This document shows, one piece after another, positions 45,041-53,907 of a stretch of 64,000 bases of DNA. A program made the translations under genes and the position numbers. Within the stretch, counting starts at the first letter, position 1, and each line of letters starts with the position of its first letter. The stretch is taken from the NCBI GenBank assembly GCA_040882465.1, contig JBBEBG010000026.1, positions 46,518 through 110,517 on the forward strand. Reading direction: 5' to 3'. The DNA comes from Gemmatimonadota bacterium (GTDB taxonomy: Bacteria; Gemmatimonadota; Gemmatimonadetes; Longimicrobiales; Gaopeijiaceae). Under the pieces are notes generated by a model. It was not told the DNA's origin. It worked only from the letters and a program-made list of their open reading frames with translations, and did no database searches.

Positions 45041-46753
45041 ATGGATGACCGGCTGTCCCGGAGGACGACCGTTCTGGTCGCTTCCTTCTTGGCTCTCGCG
45101 TTCGTGGCCTCCAGGGTGACGGCGCTCGCGCATCGCATCATCCTGGCGGACAACGACAGCGCCGGATATCTGACTCAGGCTCAACACCTCGTGAGCCAGG
45201 GGTGGGCCGCGTACTTGGGGCTCTTGCCCGATGCCACCCCGGCCTATCCCTTCTCCATTGCTCTGATCACCGCGGCGACCGGGATCACGCCGGCGCTGGC
45301 CGGGCGGATGATTTCCCTGGGGGCCTCCGCCCTCATCGCGACTCTCGTGTTCAGCACCGCGACCCTTCTCTTCTCCCGAAGGACAGGTCTCATCGCGTTG
45401 GCGCTCGTGGTCGTGAGTGCTCCGCTCACCTACTGGGCCGTAAGCATCCTGACGGAGCCCCTCTTCGTCGCGCTCGTGCATCTGGGGCTTTATTTGTTCC
45501 TTGCGCACTACCTGGTCGGGAGGAAGGCGGAGGTCGGAGGGGAAGCTGGGGAGTCCCTGGCCCCGGGGTCCCCCGCCTTGCGTTGGGGCGCCGCGCTCGG
45601 GGCGATCTTCGCGATCGCCTTCCTGACCCGCTTCGAGGGAGTGATCTACCTGGCGCTGGTTCCGTTCTGGGCGGGCCTTCTCCTCGTGGCGAACGGCTCC
45701 ATCCGGACAGGGTGGCGGCGGTGGCTTGCATGGTCCGCCGCCTTCGGCATCACCTTCGCGATTCTCAGCGCGCCCCAAGTGTTGAAGGTCAGTACCCAGG
45801 CGGGAACCTTCATGCTCAATGGCCGACAGGTGTGGTCCGCGGTTCTCAACGCGCCTGGTCCGGAGAGCTACGAGGAGCGGATCTACGGATTGGACTACGC
45901 GGATGACCAAGTCAACATCGATTACCTCCAGCTGCACCCGGACGTGTTGTCGAACGAACCGCTCGACATCGTGGGCACCCTAGCCCTCTTGTCGGCGAAT
46001 TCCGAAGAGGCGTTGGACGGACGCCTTCCGGAACTTTTCGGACTCTTCACGATAGTCCTCGCGGCCTTCGGCCTCATGGCATTGATGCGGAGGCCGCACA
46101 GAAGATTCACCGTGCCCGTCATCCTGACCTTTTTCATCCTATCCACGGTTCCATCTCTGCTGCACAACGTGACCCTCCGCCACCTGATGATTCTCGTTCC
46201 GCTGGGACTCGTTCTTGCGGCTGAGGGCGTGTTGGAGACCGCGCGCGCGATCGGTGTGGGGAAACGATGGGAACGGGCCTGGATCGGGGCCGGCGTGCTC
46301 CTCGTCCTGCTTCCGGCGGTTCCGAATCTCGTGCGCATCCATGCCCGCCCTTACGCAACGCCCACCTGGGCCCCGGCGGCATACGATCCCCGCACCTACG
46401 AGCCCCTGATCGTGGACCTCCACGCCGTCACTGACGATCCGCAGTCCGTCGTGGTAGCGACGCGGCAGGGGTTCTTCACACACCACGCCTCGTCGCGGCG
46501 CGTTCCGGTTCCGTACGCCGACTATCCGTCGCTCGTGCGCTTTCTCGAGCGCGTGGATGCGGACTATCTCCTGATGGAGTCCAACCTCGGCCACTTCCCC
46601 TTCGCGAGCGAGTTCGAGACGGCTCCCCCCCCCGATTTTGAACGATTCTCTCCGGATGAAGGACCAGACGCGGGAGGCCCGGTCCTCTATCGCTTCCGTC
46701 CCGGCGCGGGTGTAGCGGCCCCCGAAAGCGGTTCCGGGGCTCCGGGGGACTGA
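45041..46753 (+). CDS. polytopic GT-C-type glycosyltransferase
   Basis: The 570-aa membrane protein has about ten hydrophobic helices and resembles the GT39/ArnT-like group that moves sugars from polyprenyl-phosphate donors outside the inner membrane. The first loop carries acidic residues after helix 1 (ILADNDSAGYLTQAQHL), the usual place of the catalytic Asp. A GGAGGA seven bases upstream supports the ATG at 45041. The GT2 gene downstream, of the type that makes the polyprenyl-phosphate sugar, fits as donor supplier. Confidence 0.8.
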   Translation: MDDRLSRRTTVLVASFLALAFVASRVTALAHRIILADNDSAGYLTQAQHLVSQGWAAYLGLLPDATPAYPFSIALITAATGITPALAGRMISLGASALIATLVFSTATLLFSRRTGLIALALVVVSAPLTYWAVSILTEPLFVALVHLGLYLFLAHYLVGRKAEVGGEAGESLAPGSPALRWGAALGAIFAIAFLTRFEGVIYLALVPFWAGLLLVANGSIRTGWRRWLAWSAAFGITFAILSAPQVLKVSTQAGTFMLNGRQVWSAVLNAPGPESYEERIYGLDYADDQVNIDYLQLHPDVLSNEPLDIVGTLALLSANSEEALDGRLPELFGLFTIVLAAFGLMALMRRPHRRFTVPVILTFFILSTVPSLLHNVTLRHLMILVPLGLVLAAEGVLETARAIGVGKRWERAWIGAGVLLVLLPAVPNLVRIHARPYATPTWAPAAYDPRTYEPLIVDLHAVTDDPQSVVVATRQGFFTHHASSRRVPVPYADYPSLVRFLERVDADYLLMESNLGHFPFASEFETAPPPDFERFSPDEGPDAGGPVLYRFRPGAGVAAPESGSGAPGD

Positions 46754-46786
46754 GGTGCCGATGGCGCCCGGGGACGGAGTCAGGTC

Positions 46787-47731
46787 ATGACAGGCATTCC
46801 AACGGTTTCGGTCGTGGTGCCGGTCCACAACGAGGAGAGGAATCTCGGTCCCCTGCTTGAGGCGGTAGCCGACTCCCTCGGGCCTCTGGGGCTCACGTAC
46901 GAGGTCGTCTTCGTGGACGACGGGAGCGCGGACGGCTCTCTCGCGCGGATTCGCGCGCTGATCGAAAGGGAACCGAGGGTAGTTCTGGTGAAGCTCAGCC
47001 GAAACTTCGGACACCAGCGGGCGCTCAGCGCCGGGATGAGGTATGCGCGCGGGGAGTGCGTGATCACGATGGACGCCGACCTGCAGCATCCGCCGGAGCT
47101 CCTCCCGACCCTGATCGAACGGTGGCGTGAGGGCTACGACGTCGTGTACACGGTCCGGAAAGACCCGAAGGAGACCCCCTGGATCAAACGGGCCACCTCC
47201 GCTGGCTTCTATCGCATTCTCAACGCGATCGCGCGGATGCACATTCCGGCGGGTGCCGCCGATTTCCGGTTGTTGGATCGGAAGATCGTGGACCTGCTCG
47301 AGGAGTTTCCCGAGCGAAACCTGTTTTTTCGCGGCCTGACGAGCTGGATGGGTTTCCGTCAGATGGCCGTGCCCTACACGGCCCGCCCGCGGCTGACGGG
47401 AGAAAGCCAGTATTCGTTCACGAAGATGCTGCGACTCGCCGCGGACGGAATCACCTCCTACACGTCGTTCCCGCTCCAGTTGGCTACCATGGCGGGGATT
47501 GCGGTGGCCGGATTGAGCTTCCTCTATGGGACCTACGCGGTCTCGGCCTGGCTCTTCACGGAACAGACCGTTCCAGGTTGGACTTCCGTGCTTGTGTCCG
47601 TCCTCTTTCTGGGTGGGATCCAACTGATCAGCATCGGGATCGTCGGCGCGTATGTCGGACAGATCTTTCAGGAAGCTAAGGGACGTCCCCGGTACCTCGT
47701 GGAAAGCGTCGAGAACGCCCGAGAGAGATGA
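46787..47731 (+). CDS. GT2 glycosyltransferase, polyprenyl-phosphate sugar synthase type
   Basis: This 314-aa enzyme has the GT2 core VSVVVPVHNEERNL, VFVDDGSADGS, ITMDADLQHPPE (DxD-like metal site) and the RKDPKETPWIKR segment, followed by two C-terminal membrane helices (MAGIAVAGLSFLYGTYAV and LFLGGIQLISIGIVGAYVG). This is the architecture of GtrB/ArnC/DPM1-like enzymes that load a sugar onto undecaprenyl phosphate. Its stop overlaps the methyltransferase start by 4 bases. Confidence 0.92.
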   Translation: MTGIPTVSVVVPVHNEERNLGPLLEAVADSLGPLGLTYEVVFVDDGSADGSLARIRALIEREPRVVLVKLSRNFGHQRALSAGMRYARGECVITMDADLQHPPELLPTLIERWREGYDVVYTVRKDPKETPWIKRATSAGFYRILNAIARMHIPAGAADFRLLDRKIVDLLEEFPERNLFFRGLTSWMGFRQMAVPYTARPRLTGESQYSFTKMLRLAADGITSYTSFPLQLATMAGIAVAGLSFLYGTYAVSAWLFTEQTVPGWTSVLVSVLFLGGIQLISIGIVGAYVGQIFQEAKGRPRYLVESVENARER

Positions 47732-48621
47732 GCCTGGGTCTTACGTGCCTCGTTTGCACCAAGAACGAGTTACGGAAGTTTCACTCCGACCTGTTACGGT
47801 GCGGTAACTGCGGCTTCGTCACCGCCGAGAACACCCCGAGTCCGGCCGACCTGAGGGAGCTTTACAGCGGCCAATATTTCCGCGGCGGGGAGTACGCGGA
47901 CTATCTCCGCGACCGAGTCGCGATTCAGAAGAACCTCGGTCGCCGCCTTCGGACGGTGCGGAAATACGTGAAGGCCGGGTTCCTGGTGGAAGTCGGTTCC
48001 GCCTATGGCTTCTTCCTCGACCTCGCGCGACGTCACTTCGAGGTTCTCGGATTCGAGCTGTCGGGGGAAGCGGCCGCATACGCGAGGGACACTTTACAGG
48101 TTCCCACGCGGACCCGTGACTTCGCCGAGGGGCCGTGGGAGGGACCGCGGCCGGATGTCATCGTGATGCGGGACGTGATCGAACACCTCGTTCGGCCCGA
48201 CGCATTCATCGAACGTGCCTCGCGCATCCTTGCTCCCGGTGGTGTCCTCTGCCTGACGACGGGGGACATCGGGAGTGCAAATGCCCGCCTTCGCGGCGCG
48301 CGGTGGCGGATGATTCACCCGCCGACCCACCTGCGTTATTTCTCGGTGGACTCTCTCTCTCGGCTCCTGGCCCGGTACTCGTTCGAGATCGACGAGGTAT
48401 CGCGTCCCGGGTTCACCCGAAGCATGGATCAGATCCTCTATGGGGCGCTCGCTCTTAGGGGCGGCGGCGGCGCGCGACTCTATCGGTCGGTGGAATGGGC
48501 TGTGCCTCGGGGCCTGACCATCTACCTGAATCTCTTCGACATCATGTGCGTGGTGGCGCGACGGGCGCCGTCGTCGGAAGCCGGCGCGCGACTTCGCTTG
48601 GACGACCCGCCCAACGAGTAG
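47728..48621 (+). CDS. SAM methyltransferase with N-terminal zinc-finger-like segment
   Basis: This 297-aa protein begins with two Cys pairs (CLVC and CGNC) that probably bind zinc, followed by a Methyltransf_23-type domain with SAM motif LVEVGSAYGFFLDLA, acidic motif VLGFELSGEA and VIVMRDVIEHLVRPDAF. Proteins of this type are often found in surface glycan clusters where they methylate sugars, which fits the two coupled glycosyltransferase genes upstream. Confidence 0.85.
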   Translation: MSLGLTCLVCTKNELRKFHSDLLRCGNCGFVTAENTPSPADLRELYSGQYFRGGEYADYLRDRVAIQKNLGRRLRTVRKYVKAGFLVEVGSAYGFFLDLARRHFEVLGFELSGEAAAYARDTLQVPTRTRDFAEGPWEGPRPDVIVMRDVIEHLVRPDAFIERASRILAPGGVLCLTTGDIGSANARLRGARWRMIHPPTHLRYFSVDSLSRLLARYSFEIDEVSRPGFTRSMDQILYGALALRGGGGARLYRSVEWAVPRGLTIYLNLFDIMCVVARRAPSSEAGARLRLDDPPNE

Positions 48622-48671
48622 CCGGCGTCGTTGCCTCTCGAGCCGAACCATTACCTCCCTGTCTCCACTCA

Positions 48672-48700
48672 TTGATGGTGCAGGAAGTTCCCCCTATATT
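48672..48700 (+). promoter_or_regulatory. predicted promoter of rpsU
   Basis: TTGATG at 48672-48677, 17 bases, then TATATT at 48695-48700: a near-consensus sigma70-type promoter about 45 bases before the rpsU start. Confidence 0.65.
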
Positions 48701-48748
48701 TAGGATTCCTGTCCGTAGGGCATCACAGTTCTGAGGAGAGTGGTTCGT

Positions 48749-48952
48749 TTGGAAGTCATCGTTCAGGAGGGCGAGAACCTCGAACGCGCACTCCGCAAGT
48801 TCAAGCGGAAGGTGCAGCGCTCCGGCCTTTATTCGGAGCTTCGCAAGCGCCGGTTTTACGAGAAGCCCAGCGCGCAGCGAAAGAGAAAGCGCGAAGCGGC
48901 GATCCGGCGCGAGCGCCGGCGTCAGCGACGGGACCCACGCCCGCGCATTTAG
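48749..48952 (+). CDS. rpsU: small ribosomal subunit protein bS21
   Basis: The product matches bS21 ([20 protein letters not shown]) with the usual highly basic C-terminal tail. It binds the 30S platform and takes part in translation initiation. The TTG at 48749 lies 10 bases after GAGGAG, while a GTG at 48740 in the same frame is only one base from it, so the TTG gives the better spacing (67 aa; 70 aa with the GTG). A strong promoter lies directly upstream. Confidence 0.92.
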   Translation: MEVIVQEGENLERALRKFKRKVQRSGLYSELRKRRFYEKPSAQRKRKREAAIRRERRRQRRDPRPRI

Positions 48953-48962
48953 GGCCCTTGCC

Positions 48963-49451
48963 TCAAGGCGCCGTCACCCGGATTTCCCCCGCCACCGGCG
49001 CCCCGTTTCCTTCGATTCGAAAGTGATACGACCCTTGGGGGGCCCCCTCGAAGGTCAACACGAGCCTCGCGCCTCTCTCCACCAGGGGGGGCGGCCGGTC
49101 TTGCGACGTCTCCCGTAGGAATTCCAGCCTGGGTCCCGCGATCCGGTCCTCCGCGAATCGGAGGAGATGCACCCGGTTGTCCAGCACCACGAACTGGACG
49201 ACATCGCCGGGTCGCGCTTCGGTCACGGCCGGAAGTACGCGGGTCAACTCTCCTCGCCCACTCAGGTCCACCCGATGGATTGCCACATCGTCGGGAATTC
49301 CGAGCTCCGCACGGAGTTCGGGATCGGAGGGAGGCGGCGGGGGCGGCCCCTCGCAGGCCCAGCCCACACACGCGACGGCGACCGCCGCGAGCCGGACGCG
49401 ACGCGCGCGGGTCGACCTCCGGGCCCCCTCAGCCCTGGGCAGGCTCGCCAC
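48963..49451 (-). CDS. lipoprotein with cupredoxin-like domain, apparently without copper site
   Basis: The protein (162 aa from a GTG at 49451) has a lipoprotein-type leader (VRLAAVAVACVGWACEG) followed by a proline run. The rest shows the beta-sandwich pattern of cupredoxins (ARPGDVVQFVVLDNRVHLLRF and APQGSYHFRIEGNG), but the Cys and second His of the copper site are missing. It is probably a periplasmic or membrane-anchored protein of unknown role. The start overlaps the zinc-ribbon gene's end; a GTG at 49460 is also possible. Confidence 0.6.
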   Translation of the reverse strand: MASLPRAEGARRSTRARRVRLAAVAVACVGWACEGPPPPPPSDPELRAELGIPDDVAIHRVDLSGRGELTRVLPAVTEARPGDVVQFVVLDNRVHLLRFAEDRIAGPRLEFLRETSQDRPPPLVERGARLVLTFEGAPQGSYHFRIEGNGAPVAGEIRVTAP

Positions 49452-50106
49452 AGGAGACACAATAGAGCCAGCCTCGCTCCAGTGGCTCGCCGCAGTGGCG
49501 GCACGGAACGACGAAGAGGTTGGCCCCGCATCGGGGGCAGAAGCGCAGATTTTCCCGGTCAGGAAGGGCTCCGTCGCATTCGGGACAATGGTCCACCGCC
49601 GGCCCACCTCTTGGGCCTTCCCTCTTCGCCGGGGGGACGGATTCCTTCTCTGTCTCGGCGGTGGAAGTCTCCCGCGGCATGGTCTCAGAGGAACCTTCGC
49701 CCGTGTCCAGCGTCGCCTGAATGCCGCGCTCGCGATCCTCGTCGACGGCCCGGGGGGAGATCGAGGCCAGCCGCGCCGGATTGAGCCGCACTCCGACCGC
49801 CGCGAACTCCCGATAGATCCCGGTGTTCGGGTTCGATTGATCGAGCTCCCTCCGGATCTTGGCGCAAGCCGGATCTGACTCGAGGATCAGGAAGTCACCT
49901 TGACCGGCGAGGAGGCGGAGGAGGGCGTCCTCGTAATCCCCGTTCATGCGGACGCCGAGACGATCCCGGTGGGTCCGATACGGAACGAGCGACTGGTAGA
50001 TCTCCGCGACGGTGAAGGATCCCTCGAGGTACTCGGGCGCACCCCGGTGGATCTCCTCGACGAGAATCCGGTGGAATCTTTCGACGAGCTTGGTGTCGGT
50101 CTGCAT
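49429..50106 (-). CDS. zinc-ribbon protein, unknown
   Basis: The 225-aa protein has an N-terminal helical domain (LVERFHRILVEEIHRG to LLRLLAGQGDFLIL), a Ser/Glu/Thr-rich linker, and two C-terminal zinc ribbons: CPEC with CPRC, and CRHC with CVSC. The domain order suggests a scaffold or nucleic-acid or protein-binding role. It sits between the TPR gene and the cupredoxin-like lipoprotein on the same strand. Confidence 0.75.
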   Translation of the reverse strand: MQTDTKLVERFHRILVEEIHRGAPEYLEGSFTVAEIYQSLVPYRTHRDRLGVRMNGDYEDALLRLLAGQGDFLILESDPACAKIRRELDQSNPNTGIYREFAAVGVRLNPARLASISPRAVDEDRERGIQATLDTGEGSSETMPRETSTAETEKESVPPAKREGPRGGPAVDHCPECDGALPDRENLRFCPRCGANLFVVPCRHCGEPLERGWLYCVSCGEPAQG

Positions 50107-50172
50107 TGGGATGGTCGAGAAGGAGGGAACGGCGGCGAAGCGCGGGCTCCGGTAAGGTCAAAGGCCGCCGGG

Positions 50173-51318
50173 TCATTCGCCGGCGGGAGCCGGGTCACCA
50201 GAGTTGGCCTGCAAGTCGTTCAAGTGAAGGAGGCCCGCGTCTGCGGCCGTGCGAACGAAGGCCTCCGGATCCCCGTATGGTACCTCCACTCCATGCTGTT
50301 CGAGCCAACGCTCAGCCATTCTCCGCATGAACGGAACCAGTGCCTCGTGCGAAAAGCCGAGGTGATCCCGGAACTGGCGGACGACATCGGAAAAAGGCCC
50401 GCGGAGAATCTGCCCGCCGGCGAGCCTCACCTGCACATAGTCCGCGGCGGCGCCCGGTCCCGATCCGAGGCCGAAGAGTTCGAGTTGGTTTTCGTCGTGG
50501 AGCGCCCATGGATGAGAACCCGATACGCGGGCCTCGACCTCCGCGAGGATCTCCTCCACGGGATCCCACTCAAGGGTCTCCAGCTGCGTGAGACGCTCGC
50601 TCCAGGGGCGGAGGCGCGCGTCGCCTTCGGGCACCCCCGTGACGGAGCGCTTGAGGTCGAGGACACGCCACACCGCGAGGGAATCCCAGTGCTCCGCCGG
50701 CGGCACCCGTTCGAATTCCCGAAGGGAACCTTCCCAGTCTCCCCTGTCGTAGAGGAGGTGCCCTAGATAGGTCCGTGCCTCGTGGAGATCGGGGTCGAGA
50801 CGCAACGCGCGGCGGAGATGACGACACGCCGCGACCTCGTCGCCCAACCGATGAACCGTGTACCCCATCGAGGCGACGGCCTCGGCCGAATCGGGACGCG
50901 CGGCGGCGAGCCGTGCGAACGCCTGCTTGGCCTGCGCGAAAAGTCCTTCGCGGTAAAGGGCCCGGCCCATCGTGAGCATGAGCTCGACATCGTCTTCGTA
51001 ACCGAGGGCCTCGACCCTGCGGAAGAGATCGAGCCCCTCGCTCGACCGGCCGAGTCGCAGGAGGACCTCGCCCATCCCGACCATGGCGTCTTCGTGCCCG
51101 GCATCAAGGATGAGCGCGCGCTCGAAGGCGAGCCGAGCCCAAGCGAACTCCTCGCGGGCAAGTCGGGCGTGACCCAGCCCGACGTAAAGGTCCACGGCAT
51201 TCGGATATAGAGCGAGGCCCTCTTTCAACGTCTCGAGGGCCCCGTCCACGTCACCTTCGTTGTAGAGACTGTGAGCTCGCTCGTCGTATTCTTCCGAGCT
51301 CCAGAACCGATCCACCAT
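50173..51318 (-). CDS. tetratricopeptide-repeat protein
   Basis: The 381-aa protein has at least five TPR units between residues 15 and 210 (for example AHSLYNEGDVDGALETLKEG, AVDLYVGLGHARLAREEFAW, DVELMLTMGRALYREGLFAQ). The C-terminal 150 residues do not match TPRs and are unassigned. No signal peptide, so it is probably a cytoplasmic scaffold. The ATG at 51318 is followed directly by the first repeat. Confidence 0.85.
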   Translation of the reverse strand: MVDRFWSSEEYDERAHSLYNEGDVDGALETLKEGLALYPNAVDLYVGLGHARLAREEFAWARLAFERALILDAGHEDAMVGMGEVLLRLGRSSEGLDLFRRVEALGYEDDVELMLTMGRALYREGLFAQAKQAFARLAAARPDSAEAVASMGYTVHRLGDEVAACRHLRRALRLDPDLHEARTYLGHLLYDRGDWEGSLREFERVPPAEHWDSLAVWRVLDLKRSVTGVPEGDARLRPWSERLTQLETLEWDPVEEILAEVEARVSGSHPWALHDENQLELFGLGSGPGAAADYVQVRLAGGQILRGPFSDVVRQFRDHLGFSHEALVPFMRRMAERWLEQHGVEVPYGDPEAFVRTAADAGLLHLNDLQANSGDPAPAGE

Positions 51319-51452
51319 ATCCGAGTCTCTCCCGGGCGGAGGTGGCGGGTGGACGTACGGCGCGCCGCGGGTATGGCGACCCGGGGAGCCGACCATCCCG
51401 AATGTAAAGGGATGCGGATGGACCGGCCACTCCCGCGCAGGGCCGCGCCTCG

Positions 51453-51746
51453 TTAAGCCGGCGATCCCTCCTCGGCGCTCGCCGCGACGGCTTCCTTCTC
51501 CGTGCCCCGCCCGTTCGGGCTCCCCCGGCCGTGGGCGATGGCGGGGCGGCAAAACCGGAGTCCCACGGTGTAAAGCTCGCGGAGATCGGCTTCCGCCAGA
51601 TCCGGATACCGCTCTCCCAGATAACCCATCGTCTCCTCCAGCCACTCCTCTTGATCCTTGTCGGCCGCTTGCAGGACGCCGCATCGGTTGATGTGGCTGA
51701 AAAGCTCGTCCCGCGCGCGGTCCTTCAGCTTGCTCCTATCGGTCAT
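51453..51746 (-). CDS. uncharacterised 97-aa protein
   Basis: The product is helical and charged at its N-terminus (SKLKDRARDELFSHINRCGV, EEWLEETMGYLGERYPDL) with a low-complexity Gly/Ala/Glu tail. No family is recognised. Codon use and a clean ATG support it. It is 134 bases upstream of the TPR gene, on the same strand. Confidence 0.55.
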   Translation of the reverse strand: MTDRSKLKDRARDELFSHINRCGVLQAADKDQEEWLEETMGYLGERYPDLAEADLRELYTVGLRFCRPAIAHGRGSPNGRGTEKEAVAASAEEGSPA

Positions 51747-51885
51747 GAAGCCTCCACCCTATGGTCAAATGATGCTCGATTCGTCGAGGAAGGGCACGTG
51801 GAAGGTCCCGGAAACGGGGCCCCCGACCCAAAAACATGCTAAGGTAACGGAACTTCGAGGGCGCATTCAAGCGACGAACCCCCCC

Positions 51886-53484
51886 GTGCATCCTCCCGCG
51901 ACGACTCTCGGATCCATCGAAATCGAGGTGTTCCGGCACCTCTTCACCGCCCTGGCTGAAGAGATGGGTGCTACGCTCCGGCGGGCCGGATCCTCCCCGA
52001 ACATCAAGGAAAGGAGGGATTACTCCTGCGCGCTTTTTTCGCCGGGCGGGACCCTCGTCGCGCAGGGCGACCACATGCCCGTGCACCTCGGGGCACTCCC
52101 CATGAGTGTAGCCGCGACACTTCGGGCCCTCGGTCCCCTCGCCCCGGGGGACGTCGCGATCCTGAACGACCCCTACGAAGGAGGGACGCACCTGCCCGAC
52201 ATCACCATGGTGGCGCCCGCGATCCATCCCGCTAGCGGTACCCGTCTCGGTTATGTGGCGGCGCGCGCCCACCACGCGGACGTCGGGGGAATGACGCCCG
52301 GCTCCATGCCGATCGCCCGTGAGATCTTCCAGGAGGGCCTTCGAATTCCCCCGGTCCATCTGATCCGGGAGGGCCGGAGGGTCCCGGAGACCTGGAGACT
52401 CCTCCTGGCGAACGTGCGCACGCCGGCGGAGAGGGAGGGGGATCTCGATGCGCAACTCGGGGCCCTCGAGGTCGGGATCCGGCGACTTGGCGAGATGGCC
52501 GACCGGAGGGGCGCCGAGAGCATACTCTCCGCCCAGAGTGAGCTGGTTGCATATGGCGACCGACTCGTCCACGAAGGGATTCGGCGGATCCCGGCGGGGC
52601 GATGGACCGCGGACGACCAACTCGACTCCGACGGAATGGGCACCGAGTCCATTCCGATCCGCGTGGAGCTCTCGACGGACGGCGAACGGATCCGTCTCGA
52701 CTTCACGGGGAGTGGGGAGCAAGCCGCGGGCGGGGTGAACGCCGTGGCCGCGGTCACGAGCTCCGCCGCCCGCTACGTCCTGCGATGTGTCGTCGAGGAC
52801 CTCCTCGGGACCGATCTCCCCGCGGGCGGGGGGTCCATGAGCGCAATGGAACTCGTCCTGCCCGAAGGAAGCATCGTGAACGCGAGTCCCCCCGCCGCCG
52901 TCGCGGCCGGAAACGTAGAGACGAGCCAGAGAATCACCGACGTCCTCTTCCAGGCCTTCGCTCTCGCGCTCCCCGATCGGATACCGGCCCTCTCTCAGGG
53001 AACGATGAACAACATGACGATCGGTGGGCTCGACCCGCGGACCGGACGGCACTTCGCGTATTACGAGACGGTCGGAGGTGGAATGGGAGCGGGGCCGCGC
53101 GCCTCGGGACTCTCCGGCGTGCATACCCACATGTCCAATACGATGAACACTCCGATCGAGGCGCTGGAACACACATACCCGGTTCGGGTTCTGCGCTACG
53201 CCATCCGCCGGGGATCGGGGGGAAAGGGCCTCCACCGGGGCGGAGACGGCCTCCGGAGGGACGTCCAGCTCCTCGCCCCCGCGGAGGTAACGCTCCTCAG
53301 CGAGCGGCGCCGCCAGGGGCCCAGAGGGGCGCGCGGAGGGGAGGACGGCGCGGTAGGCGAAAACGTGCTCATTCGGGGGACGCGCGCTACGGCGCTCGCC
53401 GACAAAGTGACCTTCAGGTGTGAGGCCGGGGACGTCGTGAGCATCCGGTCGCCGGGGGGCGGCGGCTGGGGCGTGGGGCGCTGA
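51886..53484 (+). CDS. hydantoinase B/oxoprolinase family protein, without its A partner nearby
   Basis: The 532-aa protein matches HyuB: NIKERRDYSCALFSPGGTLV, ILNDPYEGGTHLPDITMVAP, HHADVGGMTPGSMP, NETSQ-like NVETSQRITDVLFQAF, and the Gly-rich end (YETVGGGMGAGPRASG, SPGGGGWG). HyuB acts with the ATP-binding HyuA to open hydantoin or 5-oxoproline rings. No hyuA is in the window. The GTG at 51886 is the best start; the earlier open frame overlaps the divergent 97-aa gene. Confidence 0.88.
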   Translation: MHPPATTLGSIEIEVFRHLFTALAEEMGATLRRAGSSPNIKERRDYSCALFSPGGTLVAQGDHMPVHLGALPMSVAATLRALGPLAPGDVAILNDPYEGGTHLPDITMVAPAIHPASGTRLGYVAARAHHADVGGMTPGSMPIAREIFQEGLRIPPVHLIREGRRVPETWRLLLANVRTPAEREGDLDAQLGALEVGIRRLGEMADRRGAESILSAQSELVAYGDRLVHEGIRRIPAGRWTADDQLDSDGMGTESIPIRVELSTDGERIRLDFTGSGEQAAGGVNAVAAVTSSAARYVLRCVVEDLLGTDLPAGGGSMSAMELVLPEGSIVNASPPAAVAAGNVETSQRITDVLFQAFALALPDRIPALSQGTMNNMTIGGLDPRTGRHFAYYETVGGGMGAGPRASGLSGVHTHMSNTMNTPIEALEHTYPVRVLRYAIRRGSGGKGLHRGGDGLRRDVQLLAPAEVTLLSERRRQGPRGARGGEDGAVGENVLIRGTRATALADKVTFRCEAGDVVSIRSPGGGGWGVGR

Positions 53485-53505
53485 CCGGAAGAGACGGCCG
53501 ACACA

Positions 53506-53907
53506 ATGCACGTGCAACTCGCGTTCGTTTGCGACGACGCCACGATGAATCCGGACGGGAAGATGGACGTGCGGGGCGTCTTCAACGATCTCGCGGCCCC
53601 GGCCTTCCCGGCGAAACAGGATCACATGGTCCTGGTGACCACCATCGAGTGGGAGCCCGGGGACGAAGGGCGGAACGCCTTTCGGGTGGACCTTCTTGGA
53701 CCGGATGGCCGCCCTTCCCTCACCGTGGACGGCCACACCGAAGTGGAGCGCCGCGCCCCCGACCGGCCGCCGCCCCGGACCCGTCTGATCCTACCGCTCG
53801 AGGGGGTCGTCTTTCCCCGCCCGGGGCGTTACACCTTCGAGATTCGGGTCAAGGGAAGGAAACTCCGGGGCCCTTCCCTCTTCCTCATGGAAGCGGCGGC
53901 GAGGTAG
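53506..53907 (+). CDS. uncharacterised 133-aa beta-rich protein
   Basis: The product begins HVQLAFVCDDATMNPDGKMD and continues with alternating strands (MVLVTTIEWEPGDEGRNAF, RLILPLEGVVFPRPGRYTFE). This resembles a conserved family of small cytoplasmic proteins (DUF6941-like), but the assignment is tentative. It follows the HyuB gene by 21 bases. Its last 23 bases overlap the 3' end of the convergent GT2 gene. Confidence 0.6.
   Translation: MHVQLAFVCDDATMNPDGKMDVRGVFNDLAAPAFPAKQDHMVLVTTIEWEPGDEGRNAFRVDLLGPDGRPSLTVDGHTEVERRAPDRPPPRTRLILPLEGVVFPRPGRYTFEIRVKGRKLRGPSLFLMEAAAR

Noticed and set aside
51453-51746. Fourth copy of domain B
   Set aside because: The protein is small and helical, but the L-P-x-F/Y-x-x-W-x-x-x-Y end motif is absent.
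51736-53736. Long minus-strand open frame antisense to the HyuB-type gene
   Set aside because: The sequence is Arg/Pro/His-rich with no motif, and the plus-strand frame encodes a full HyuB-type protein.
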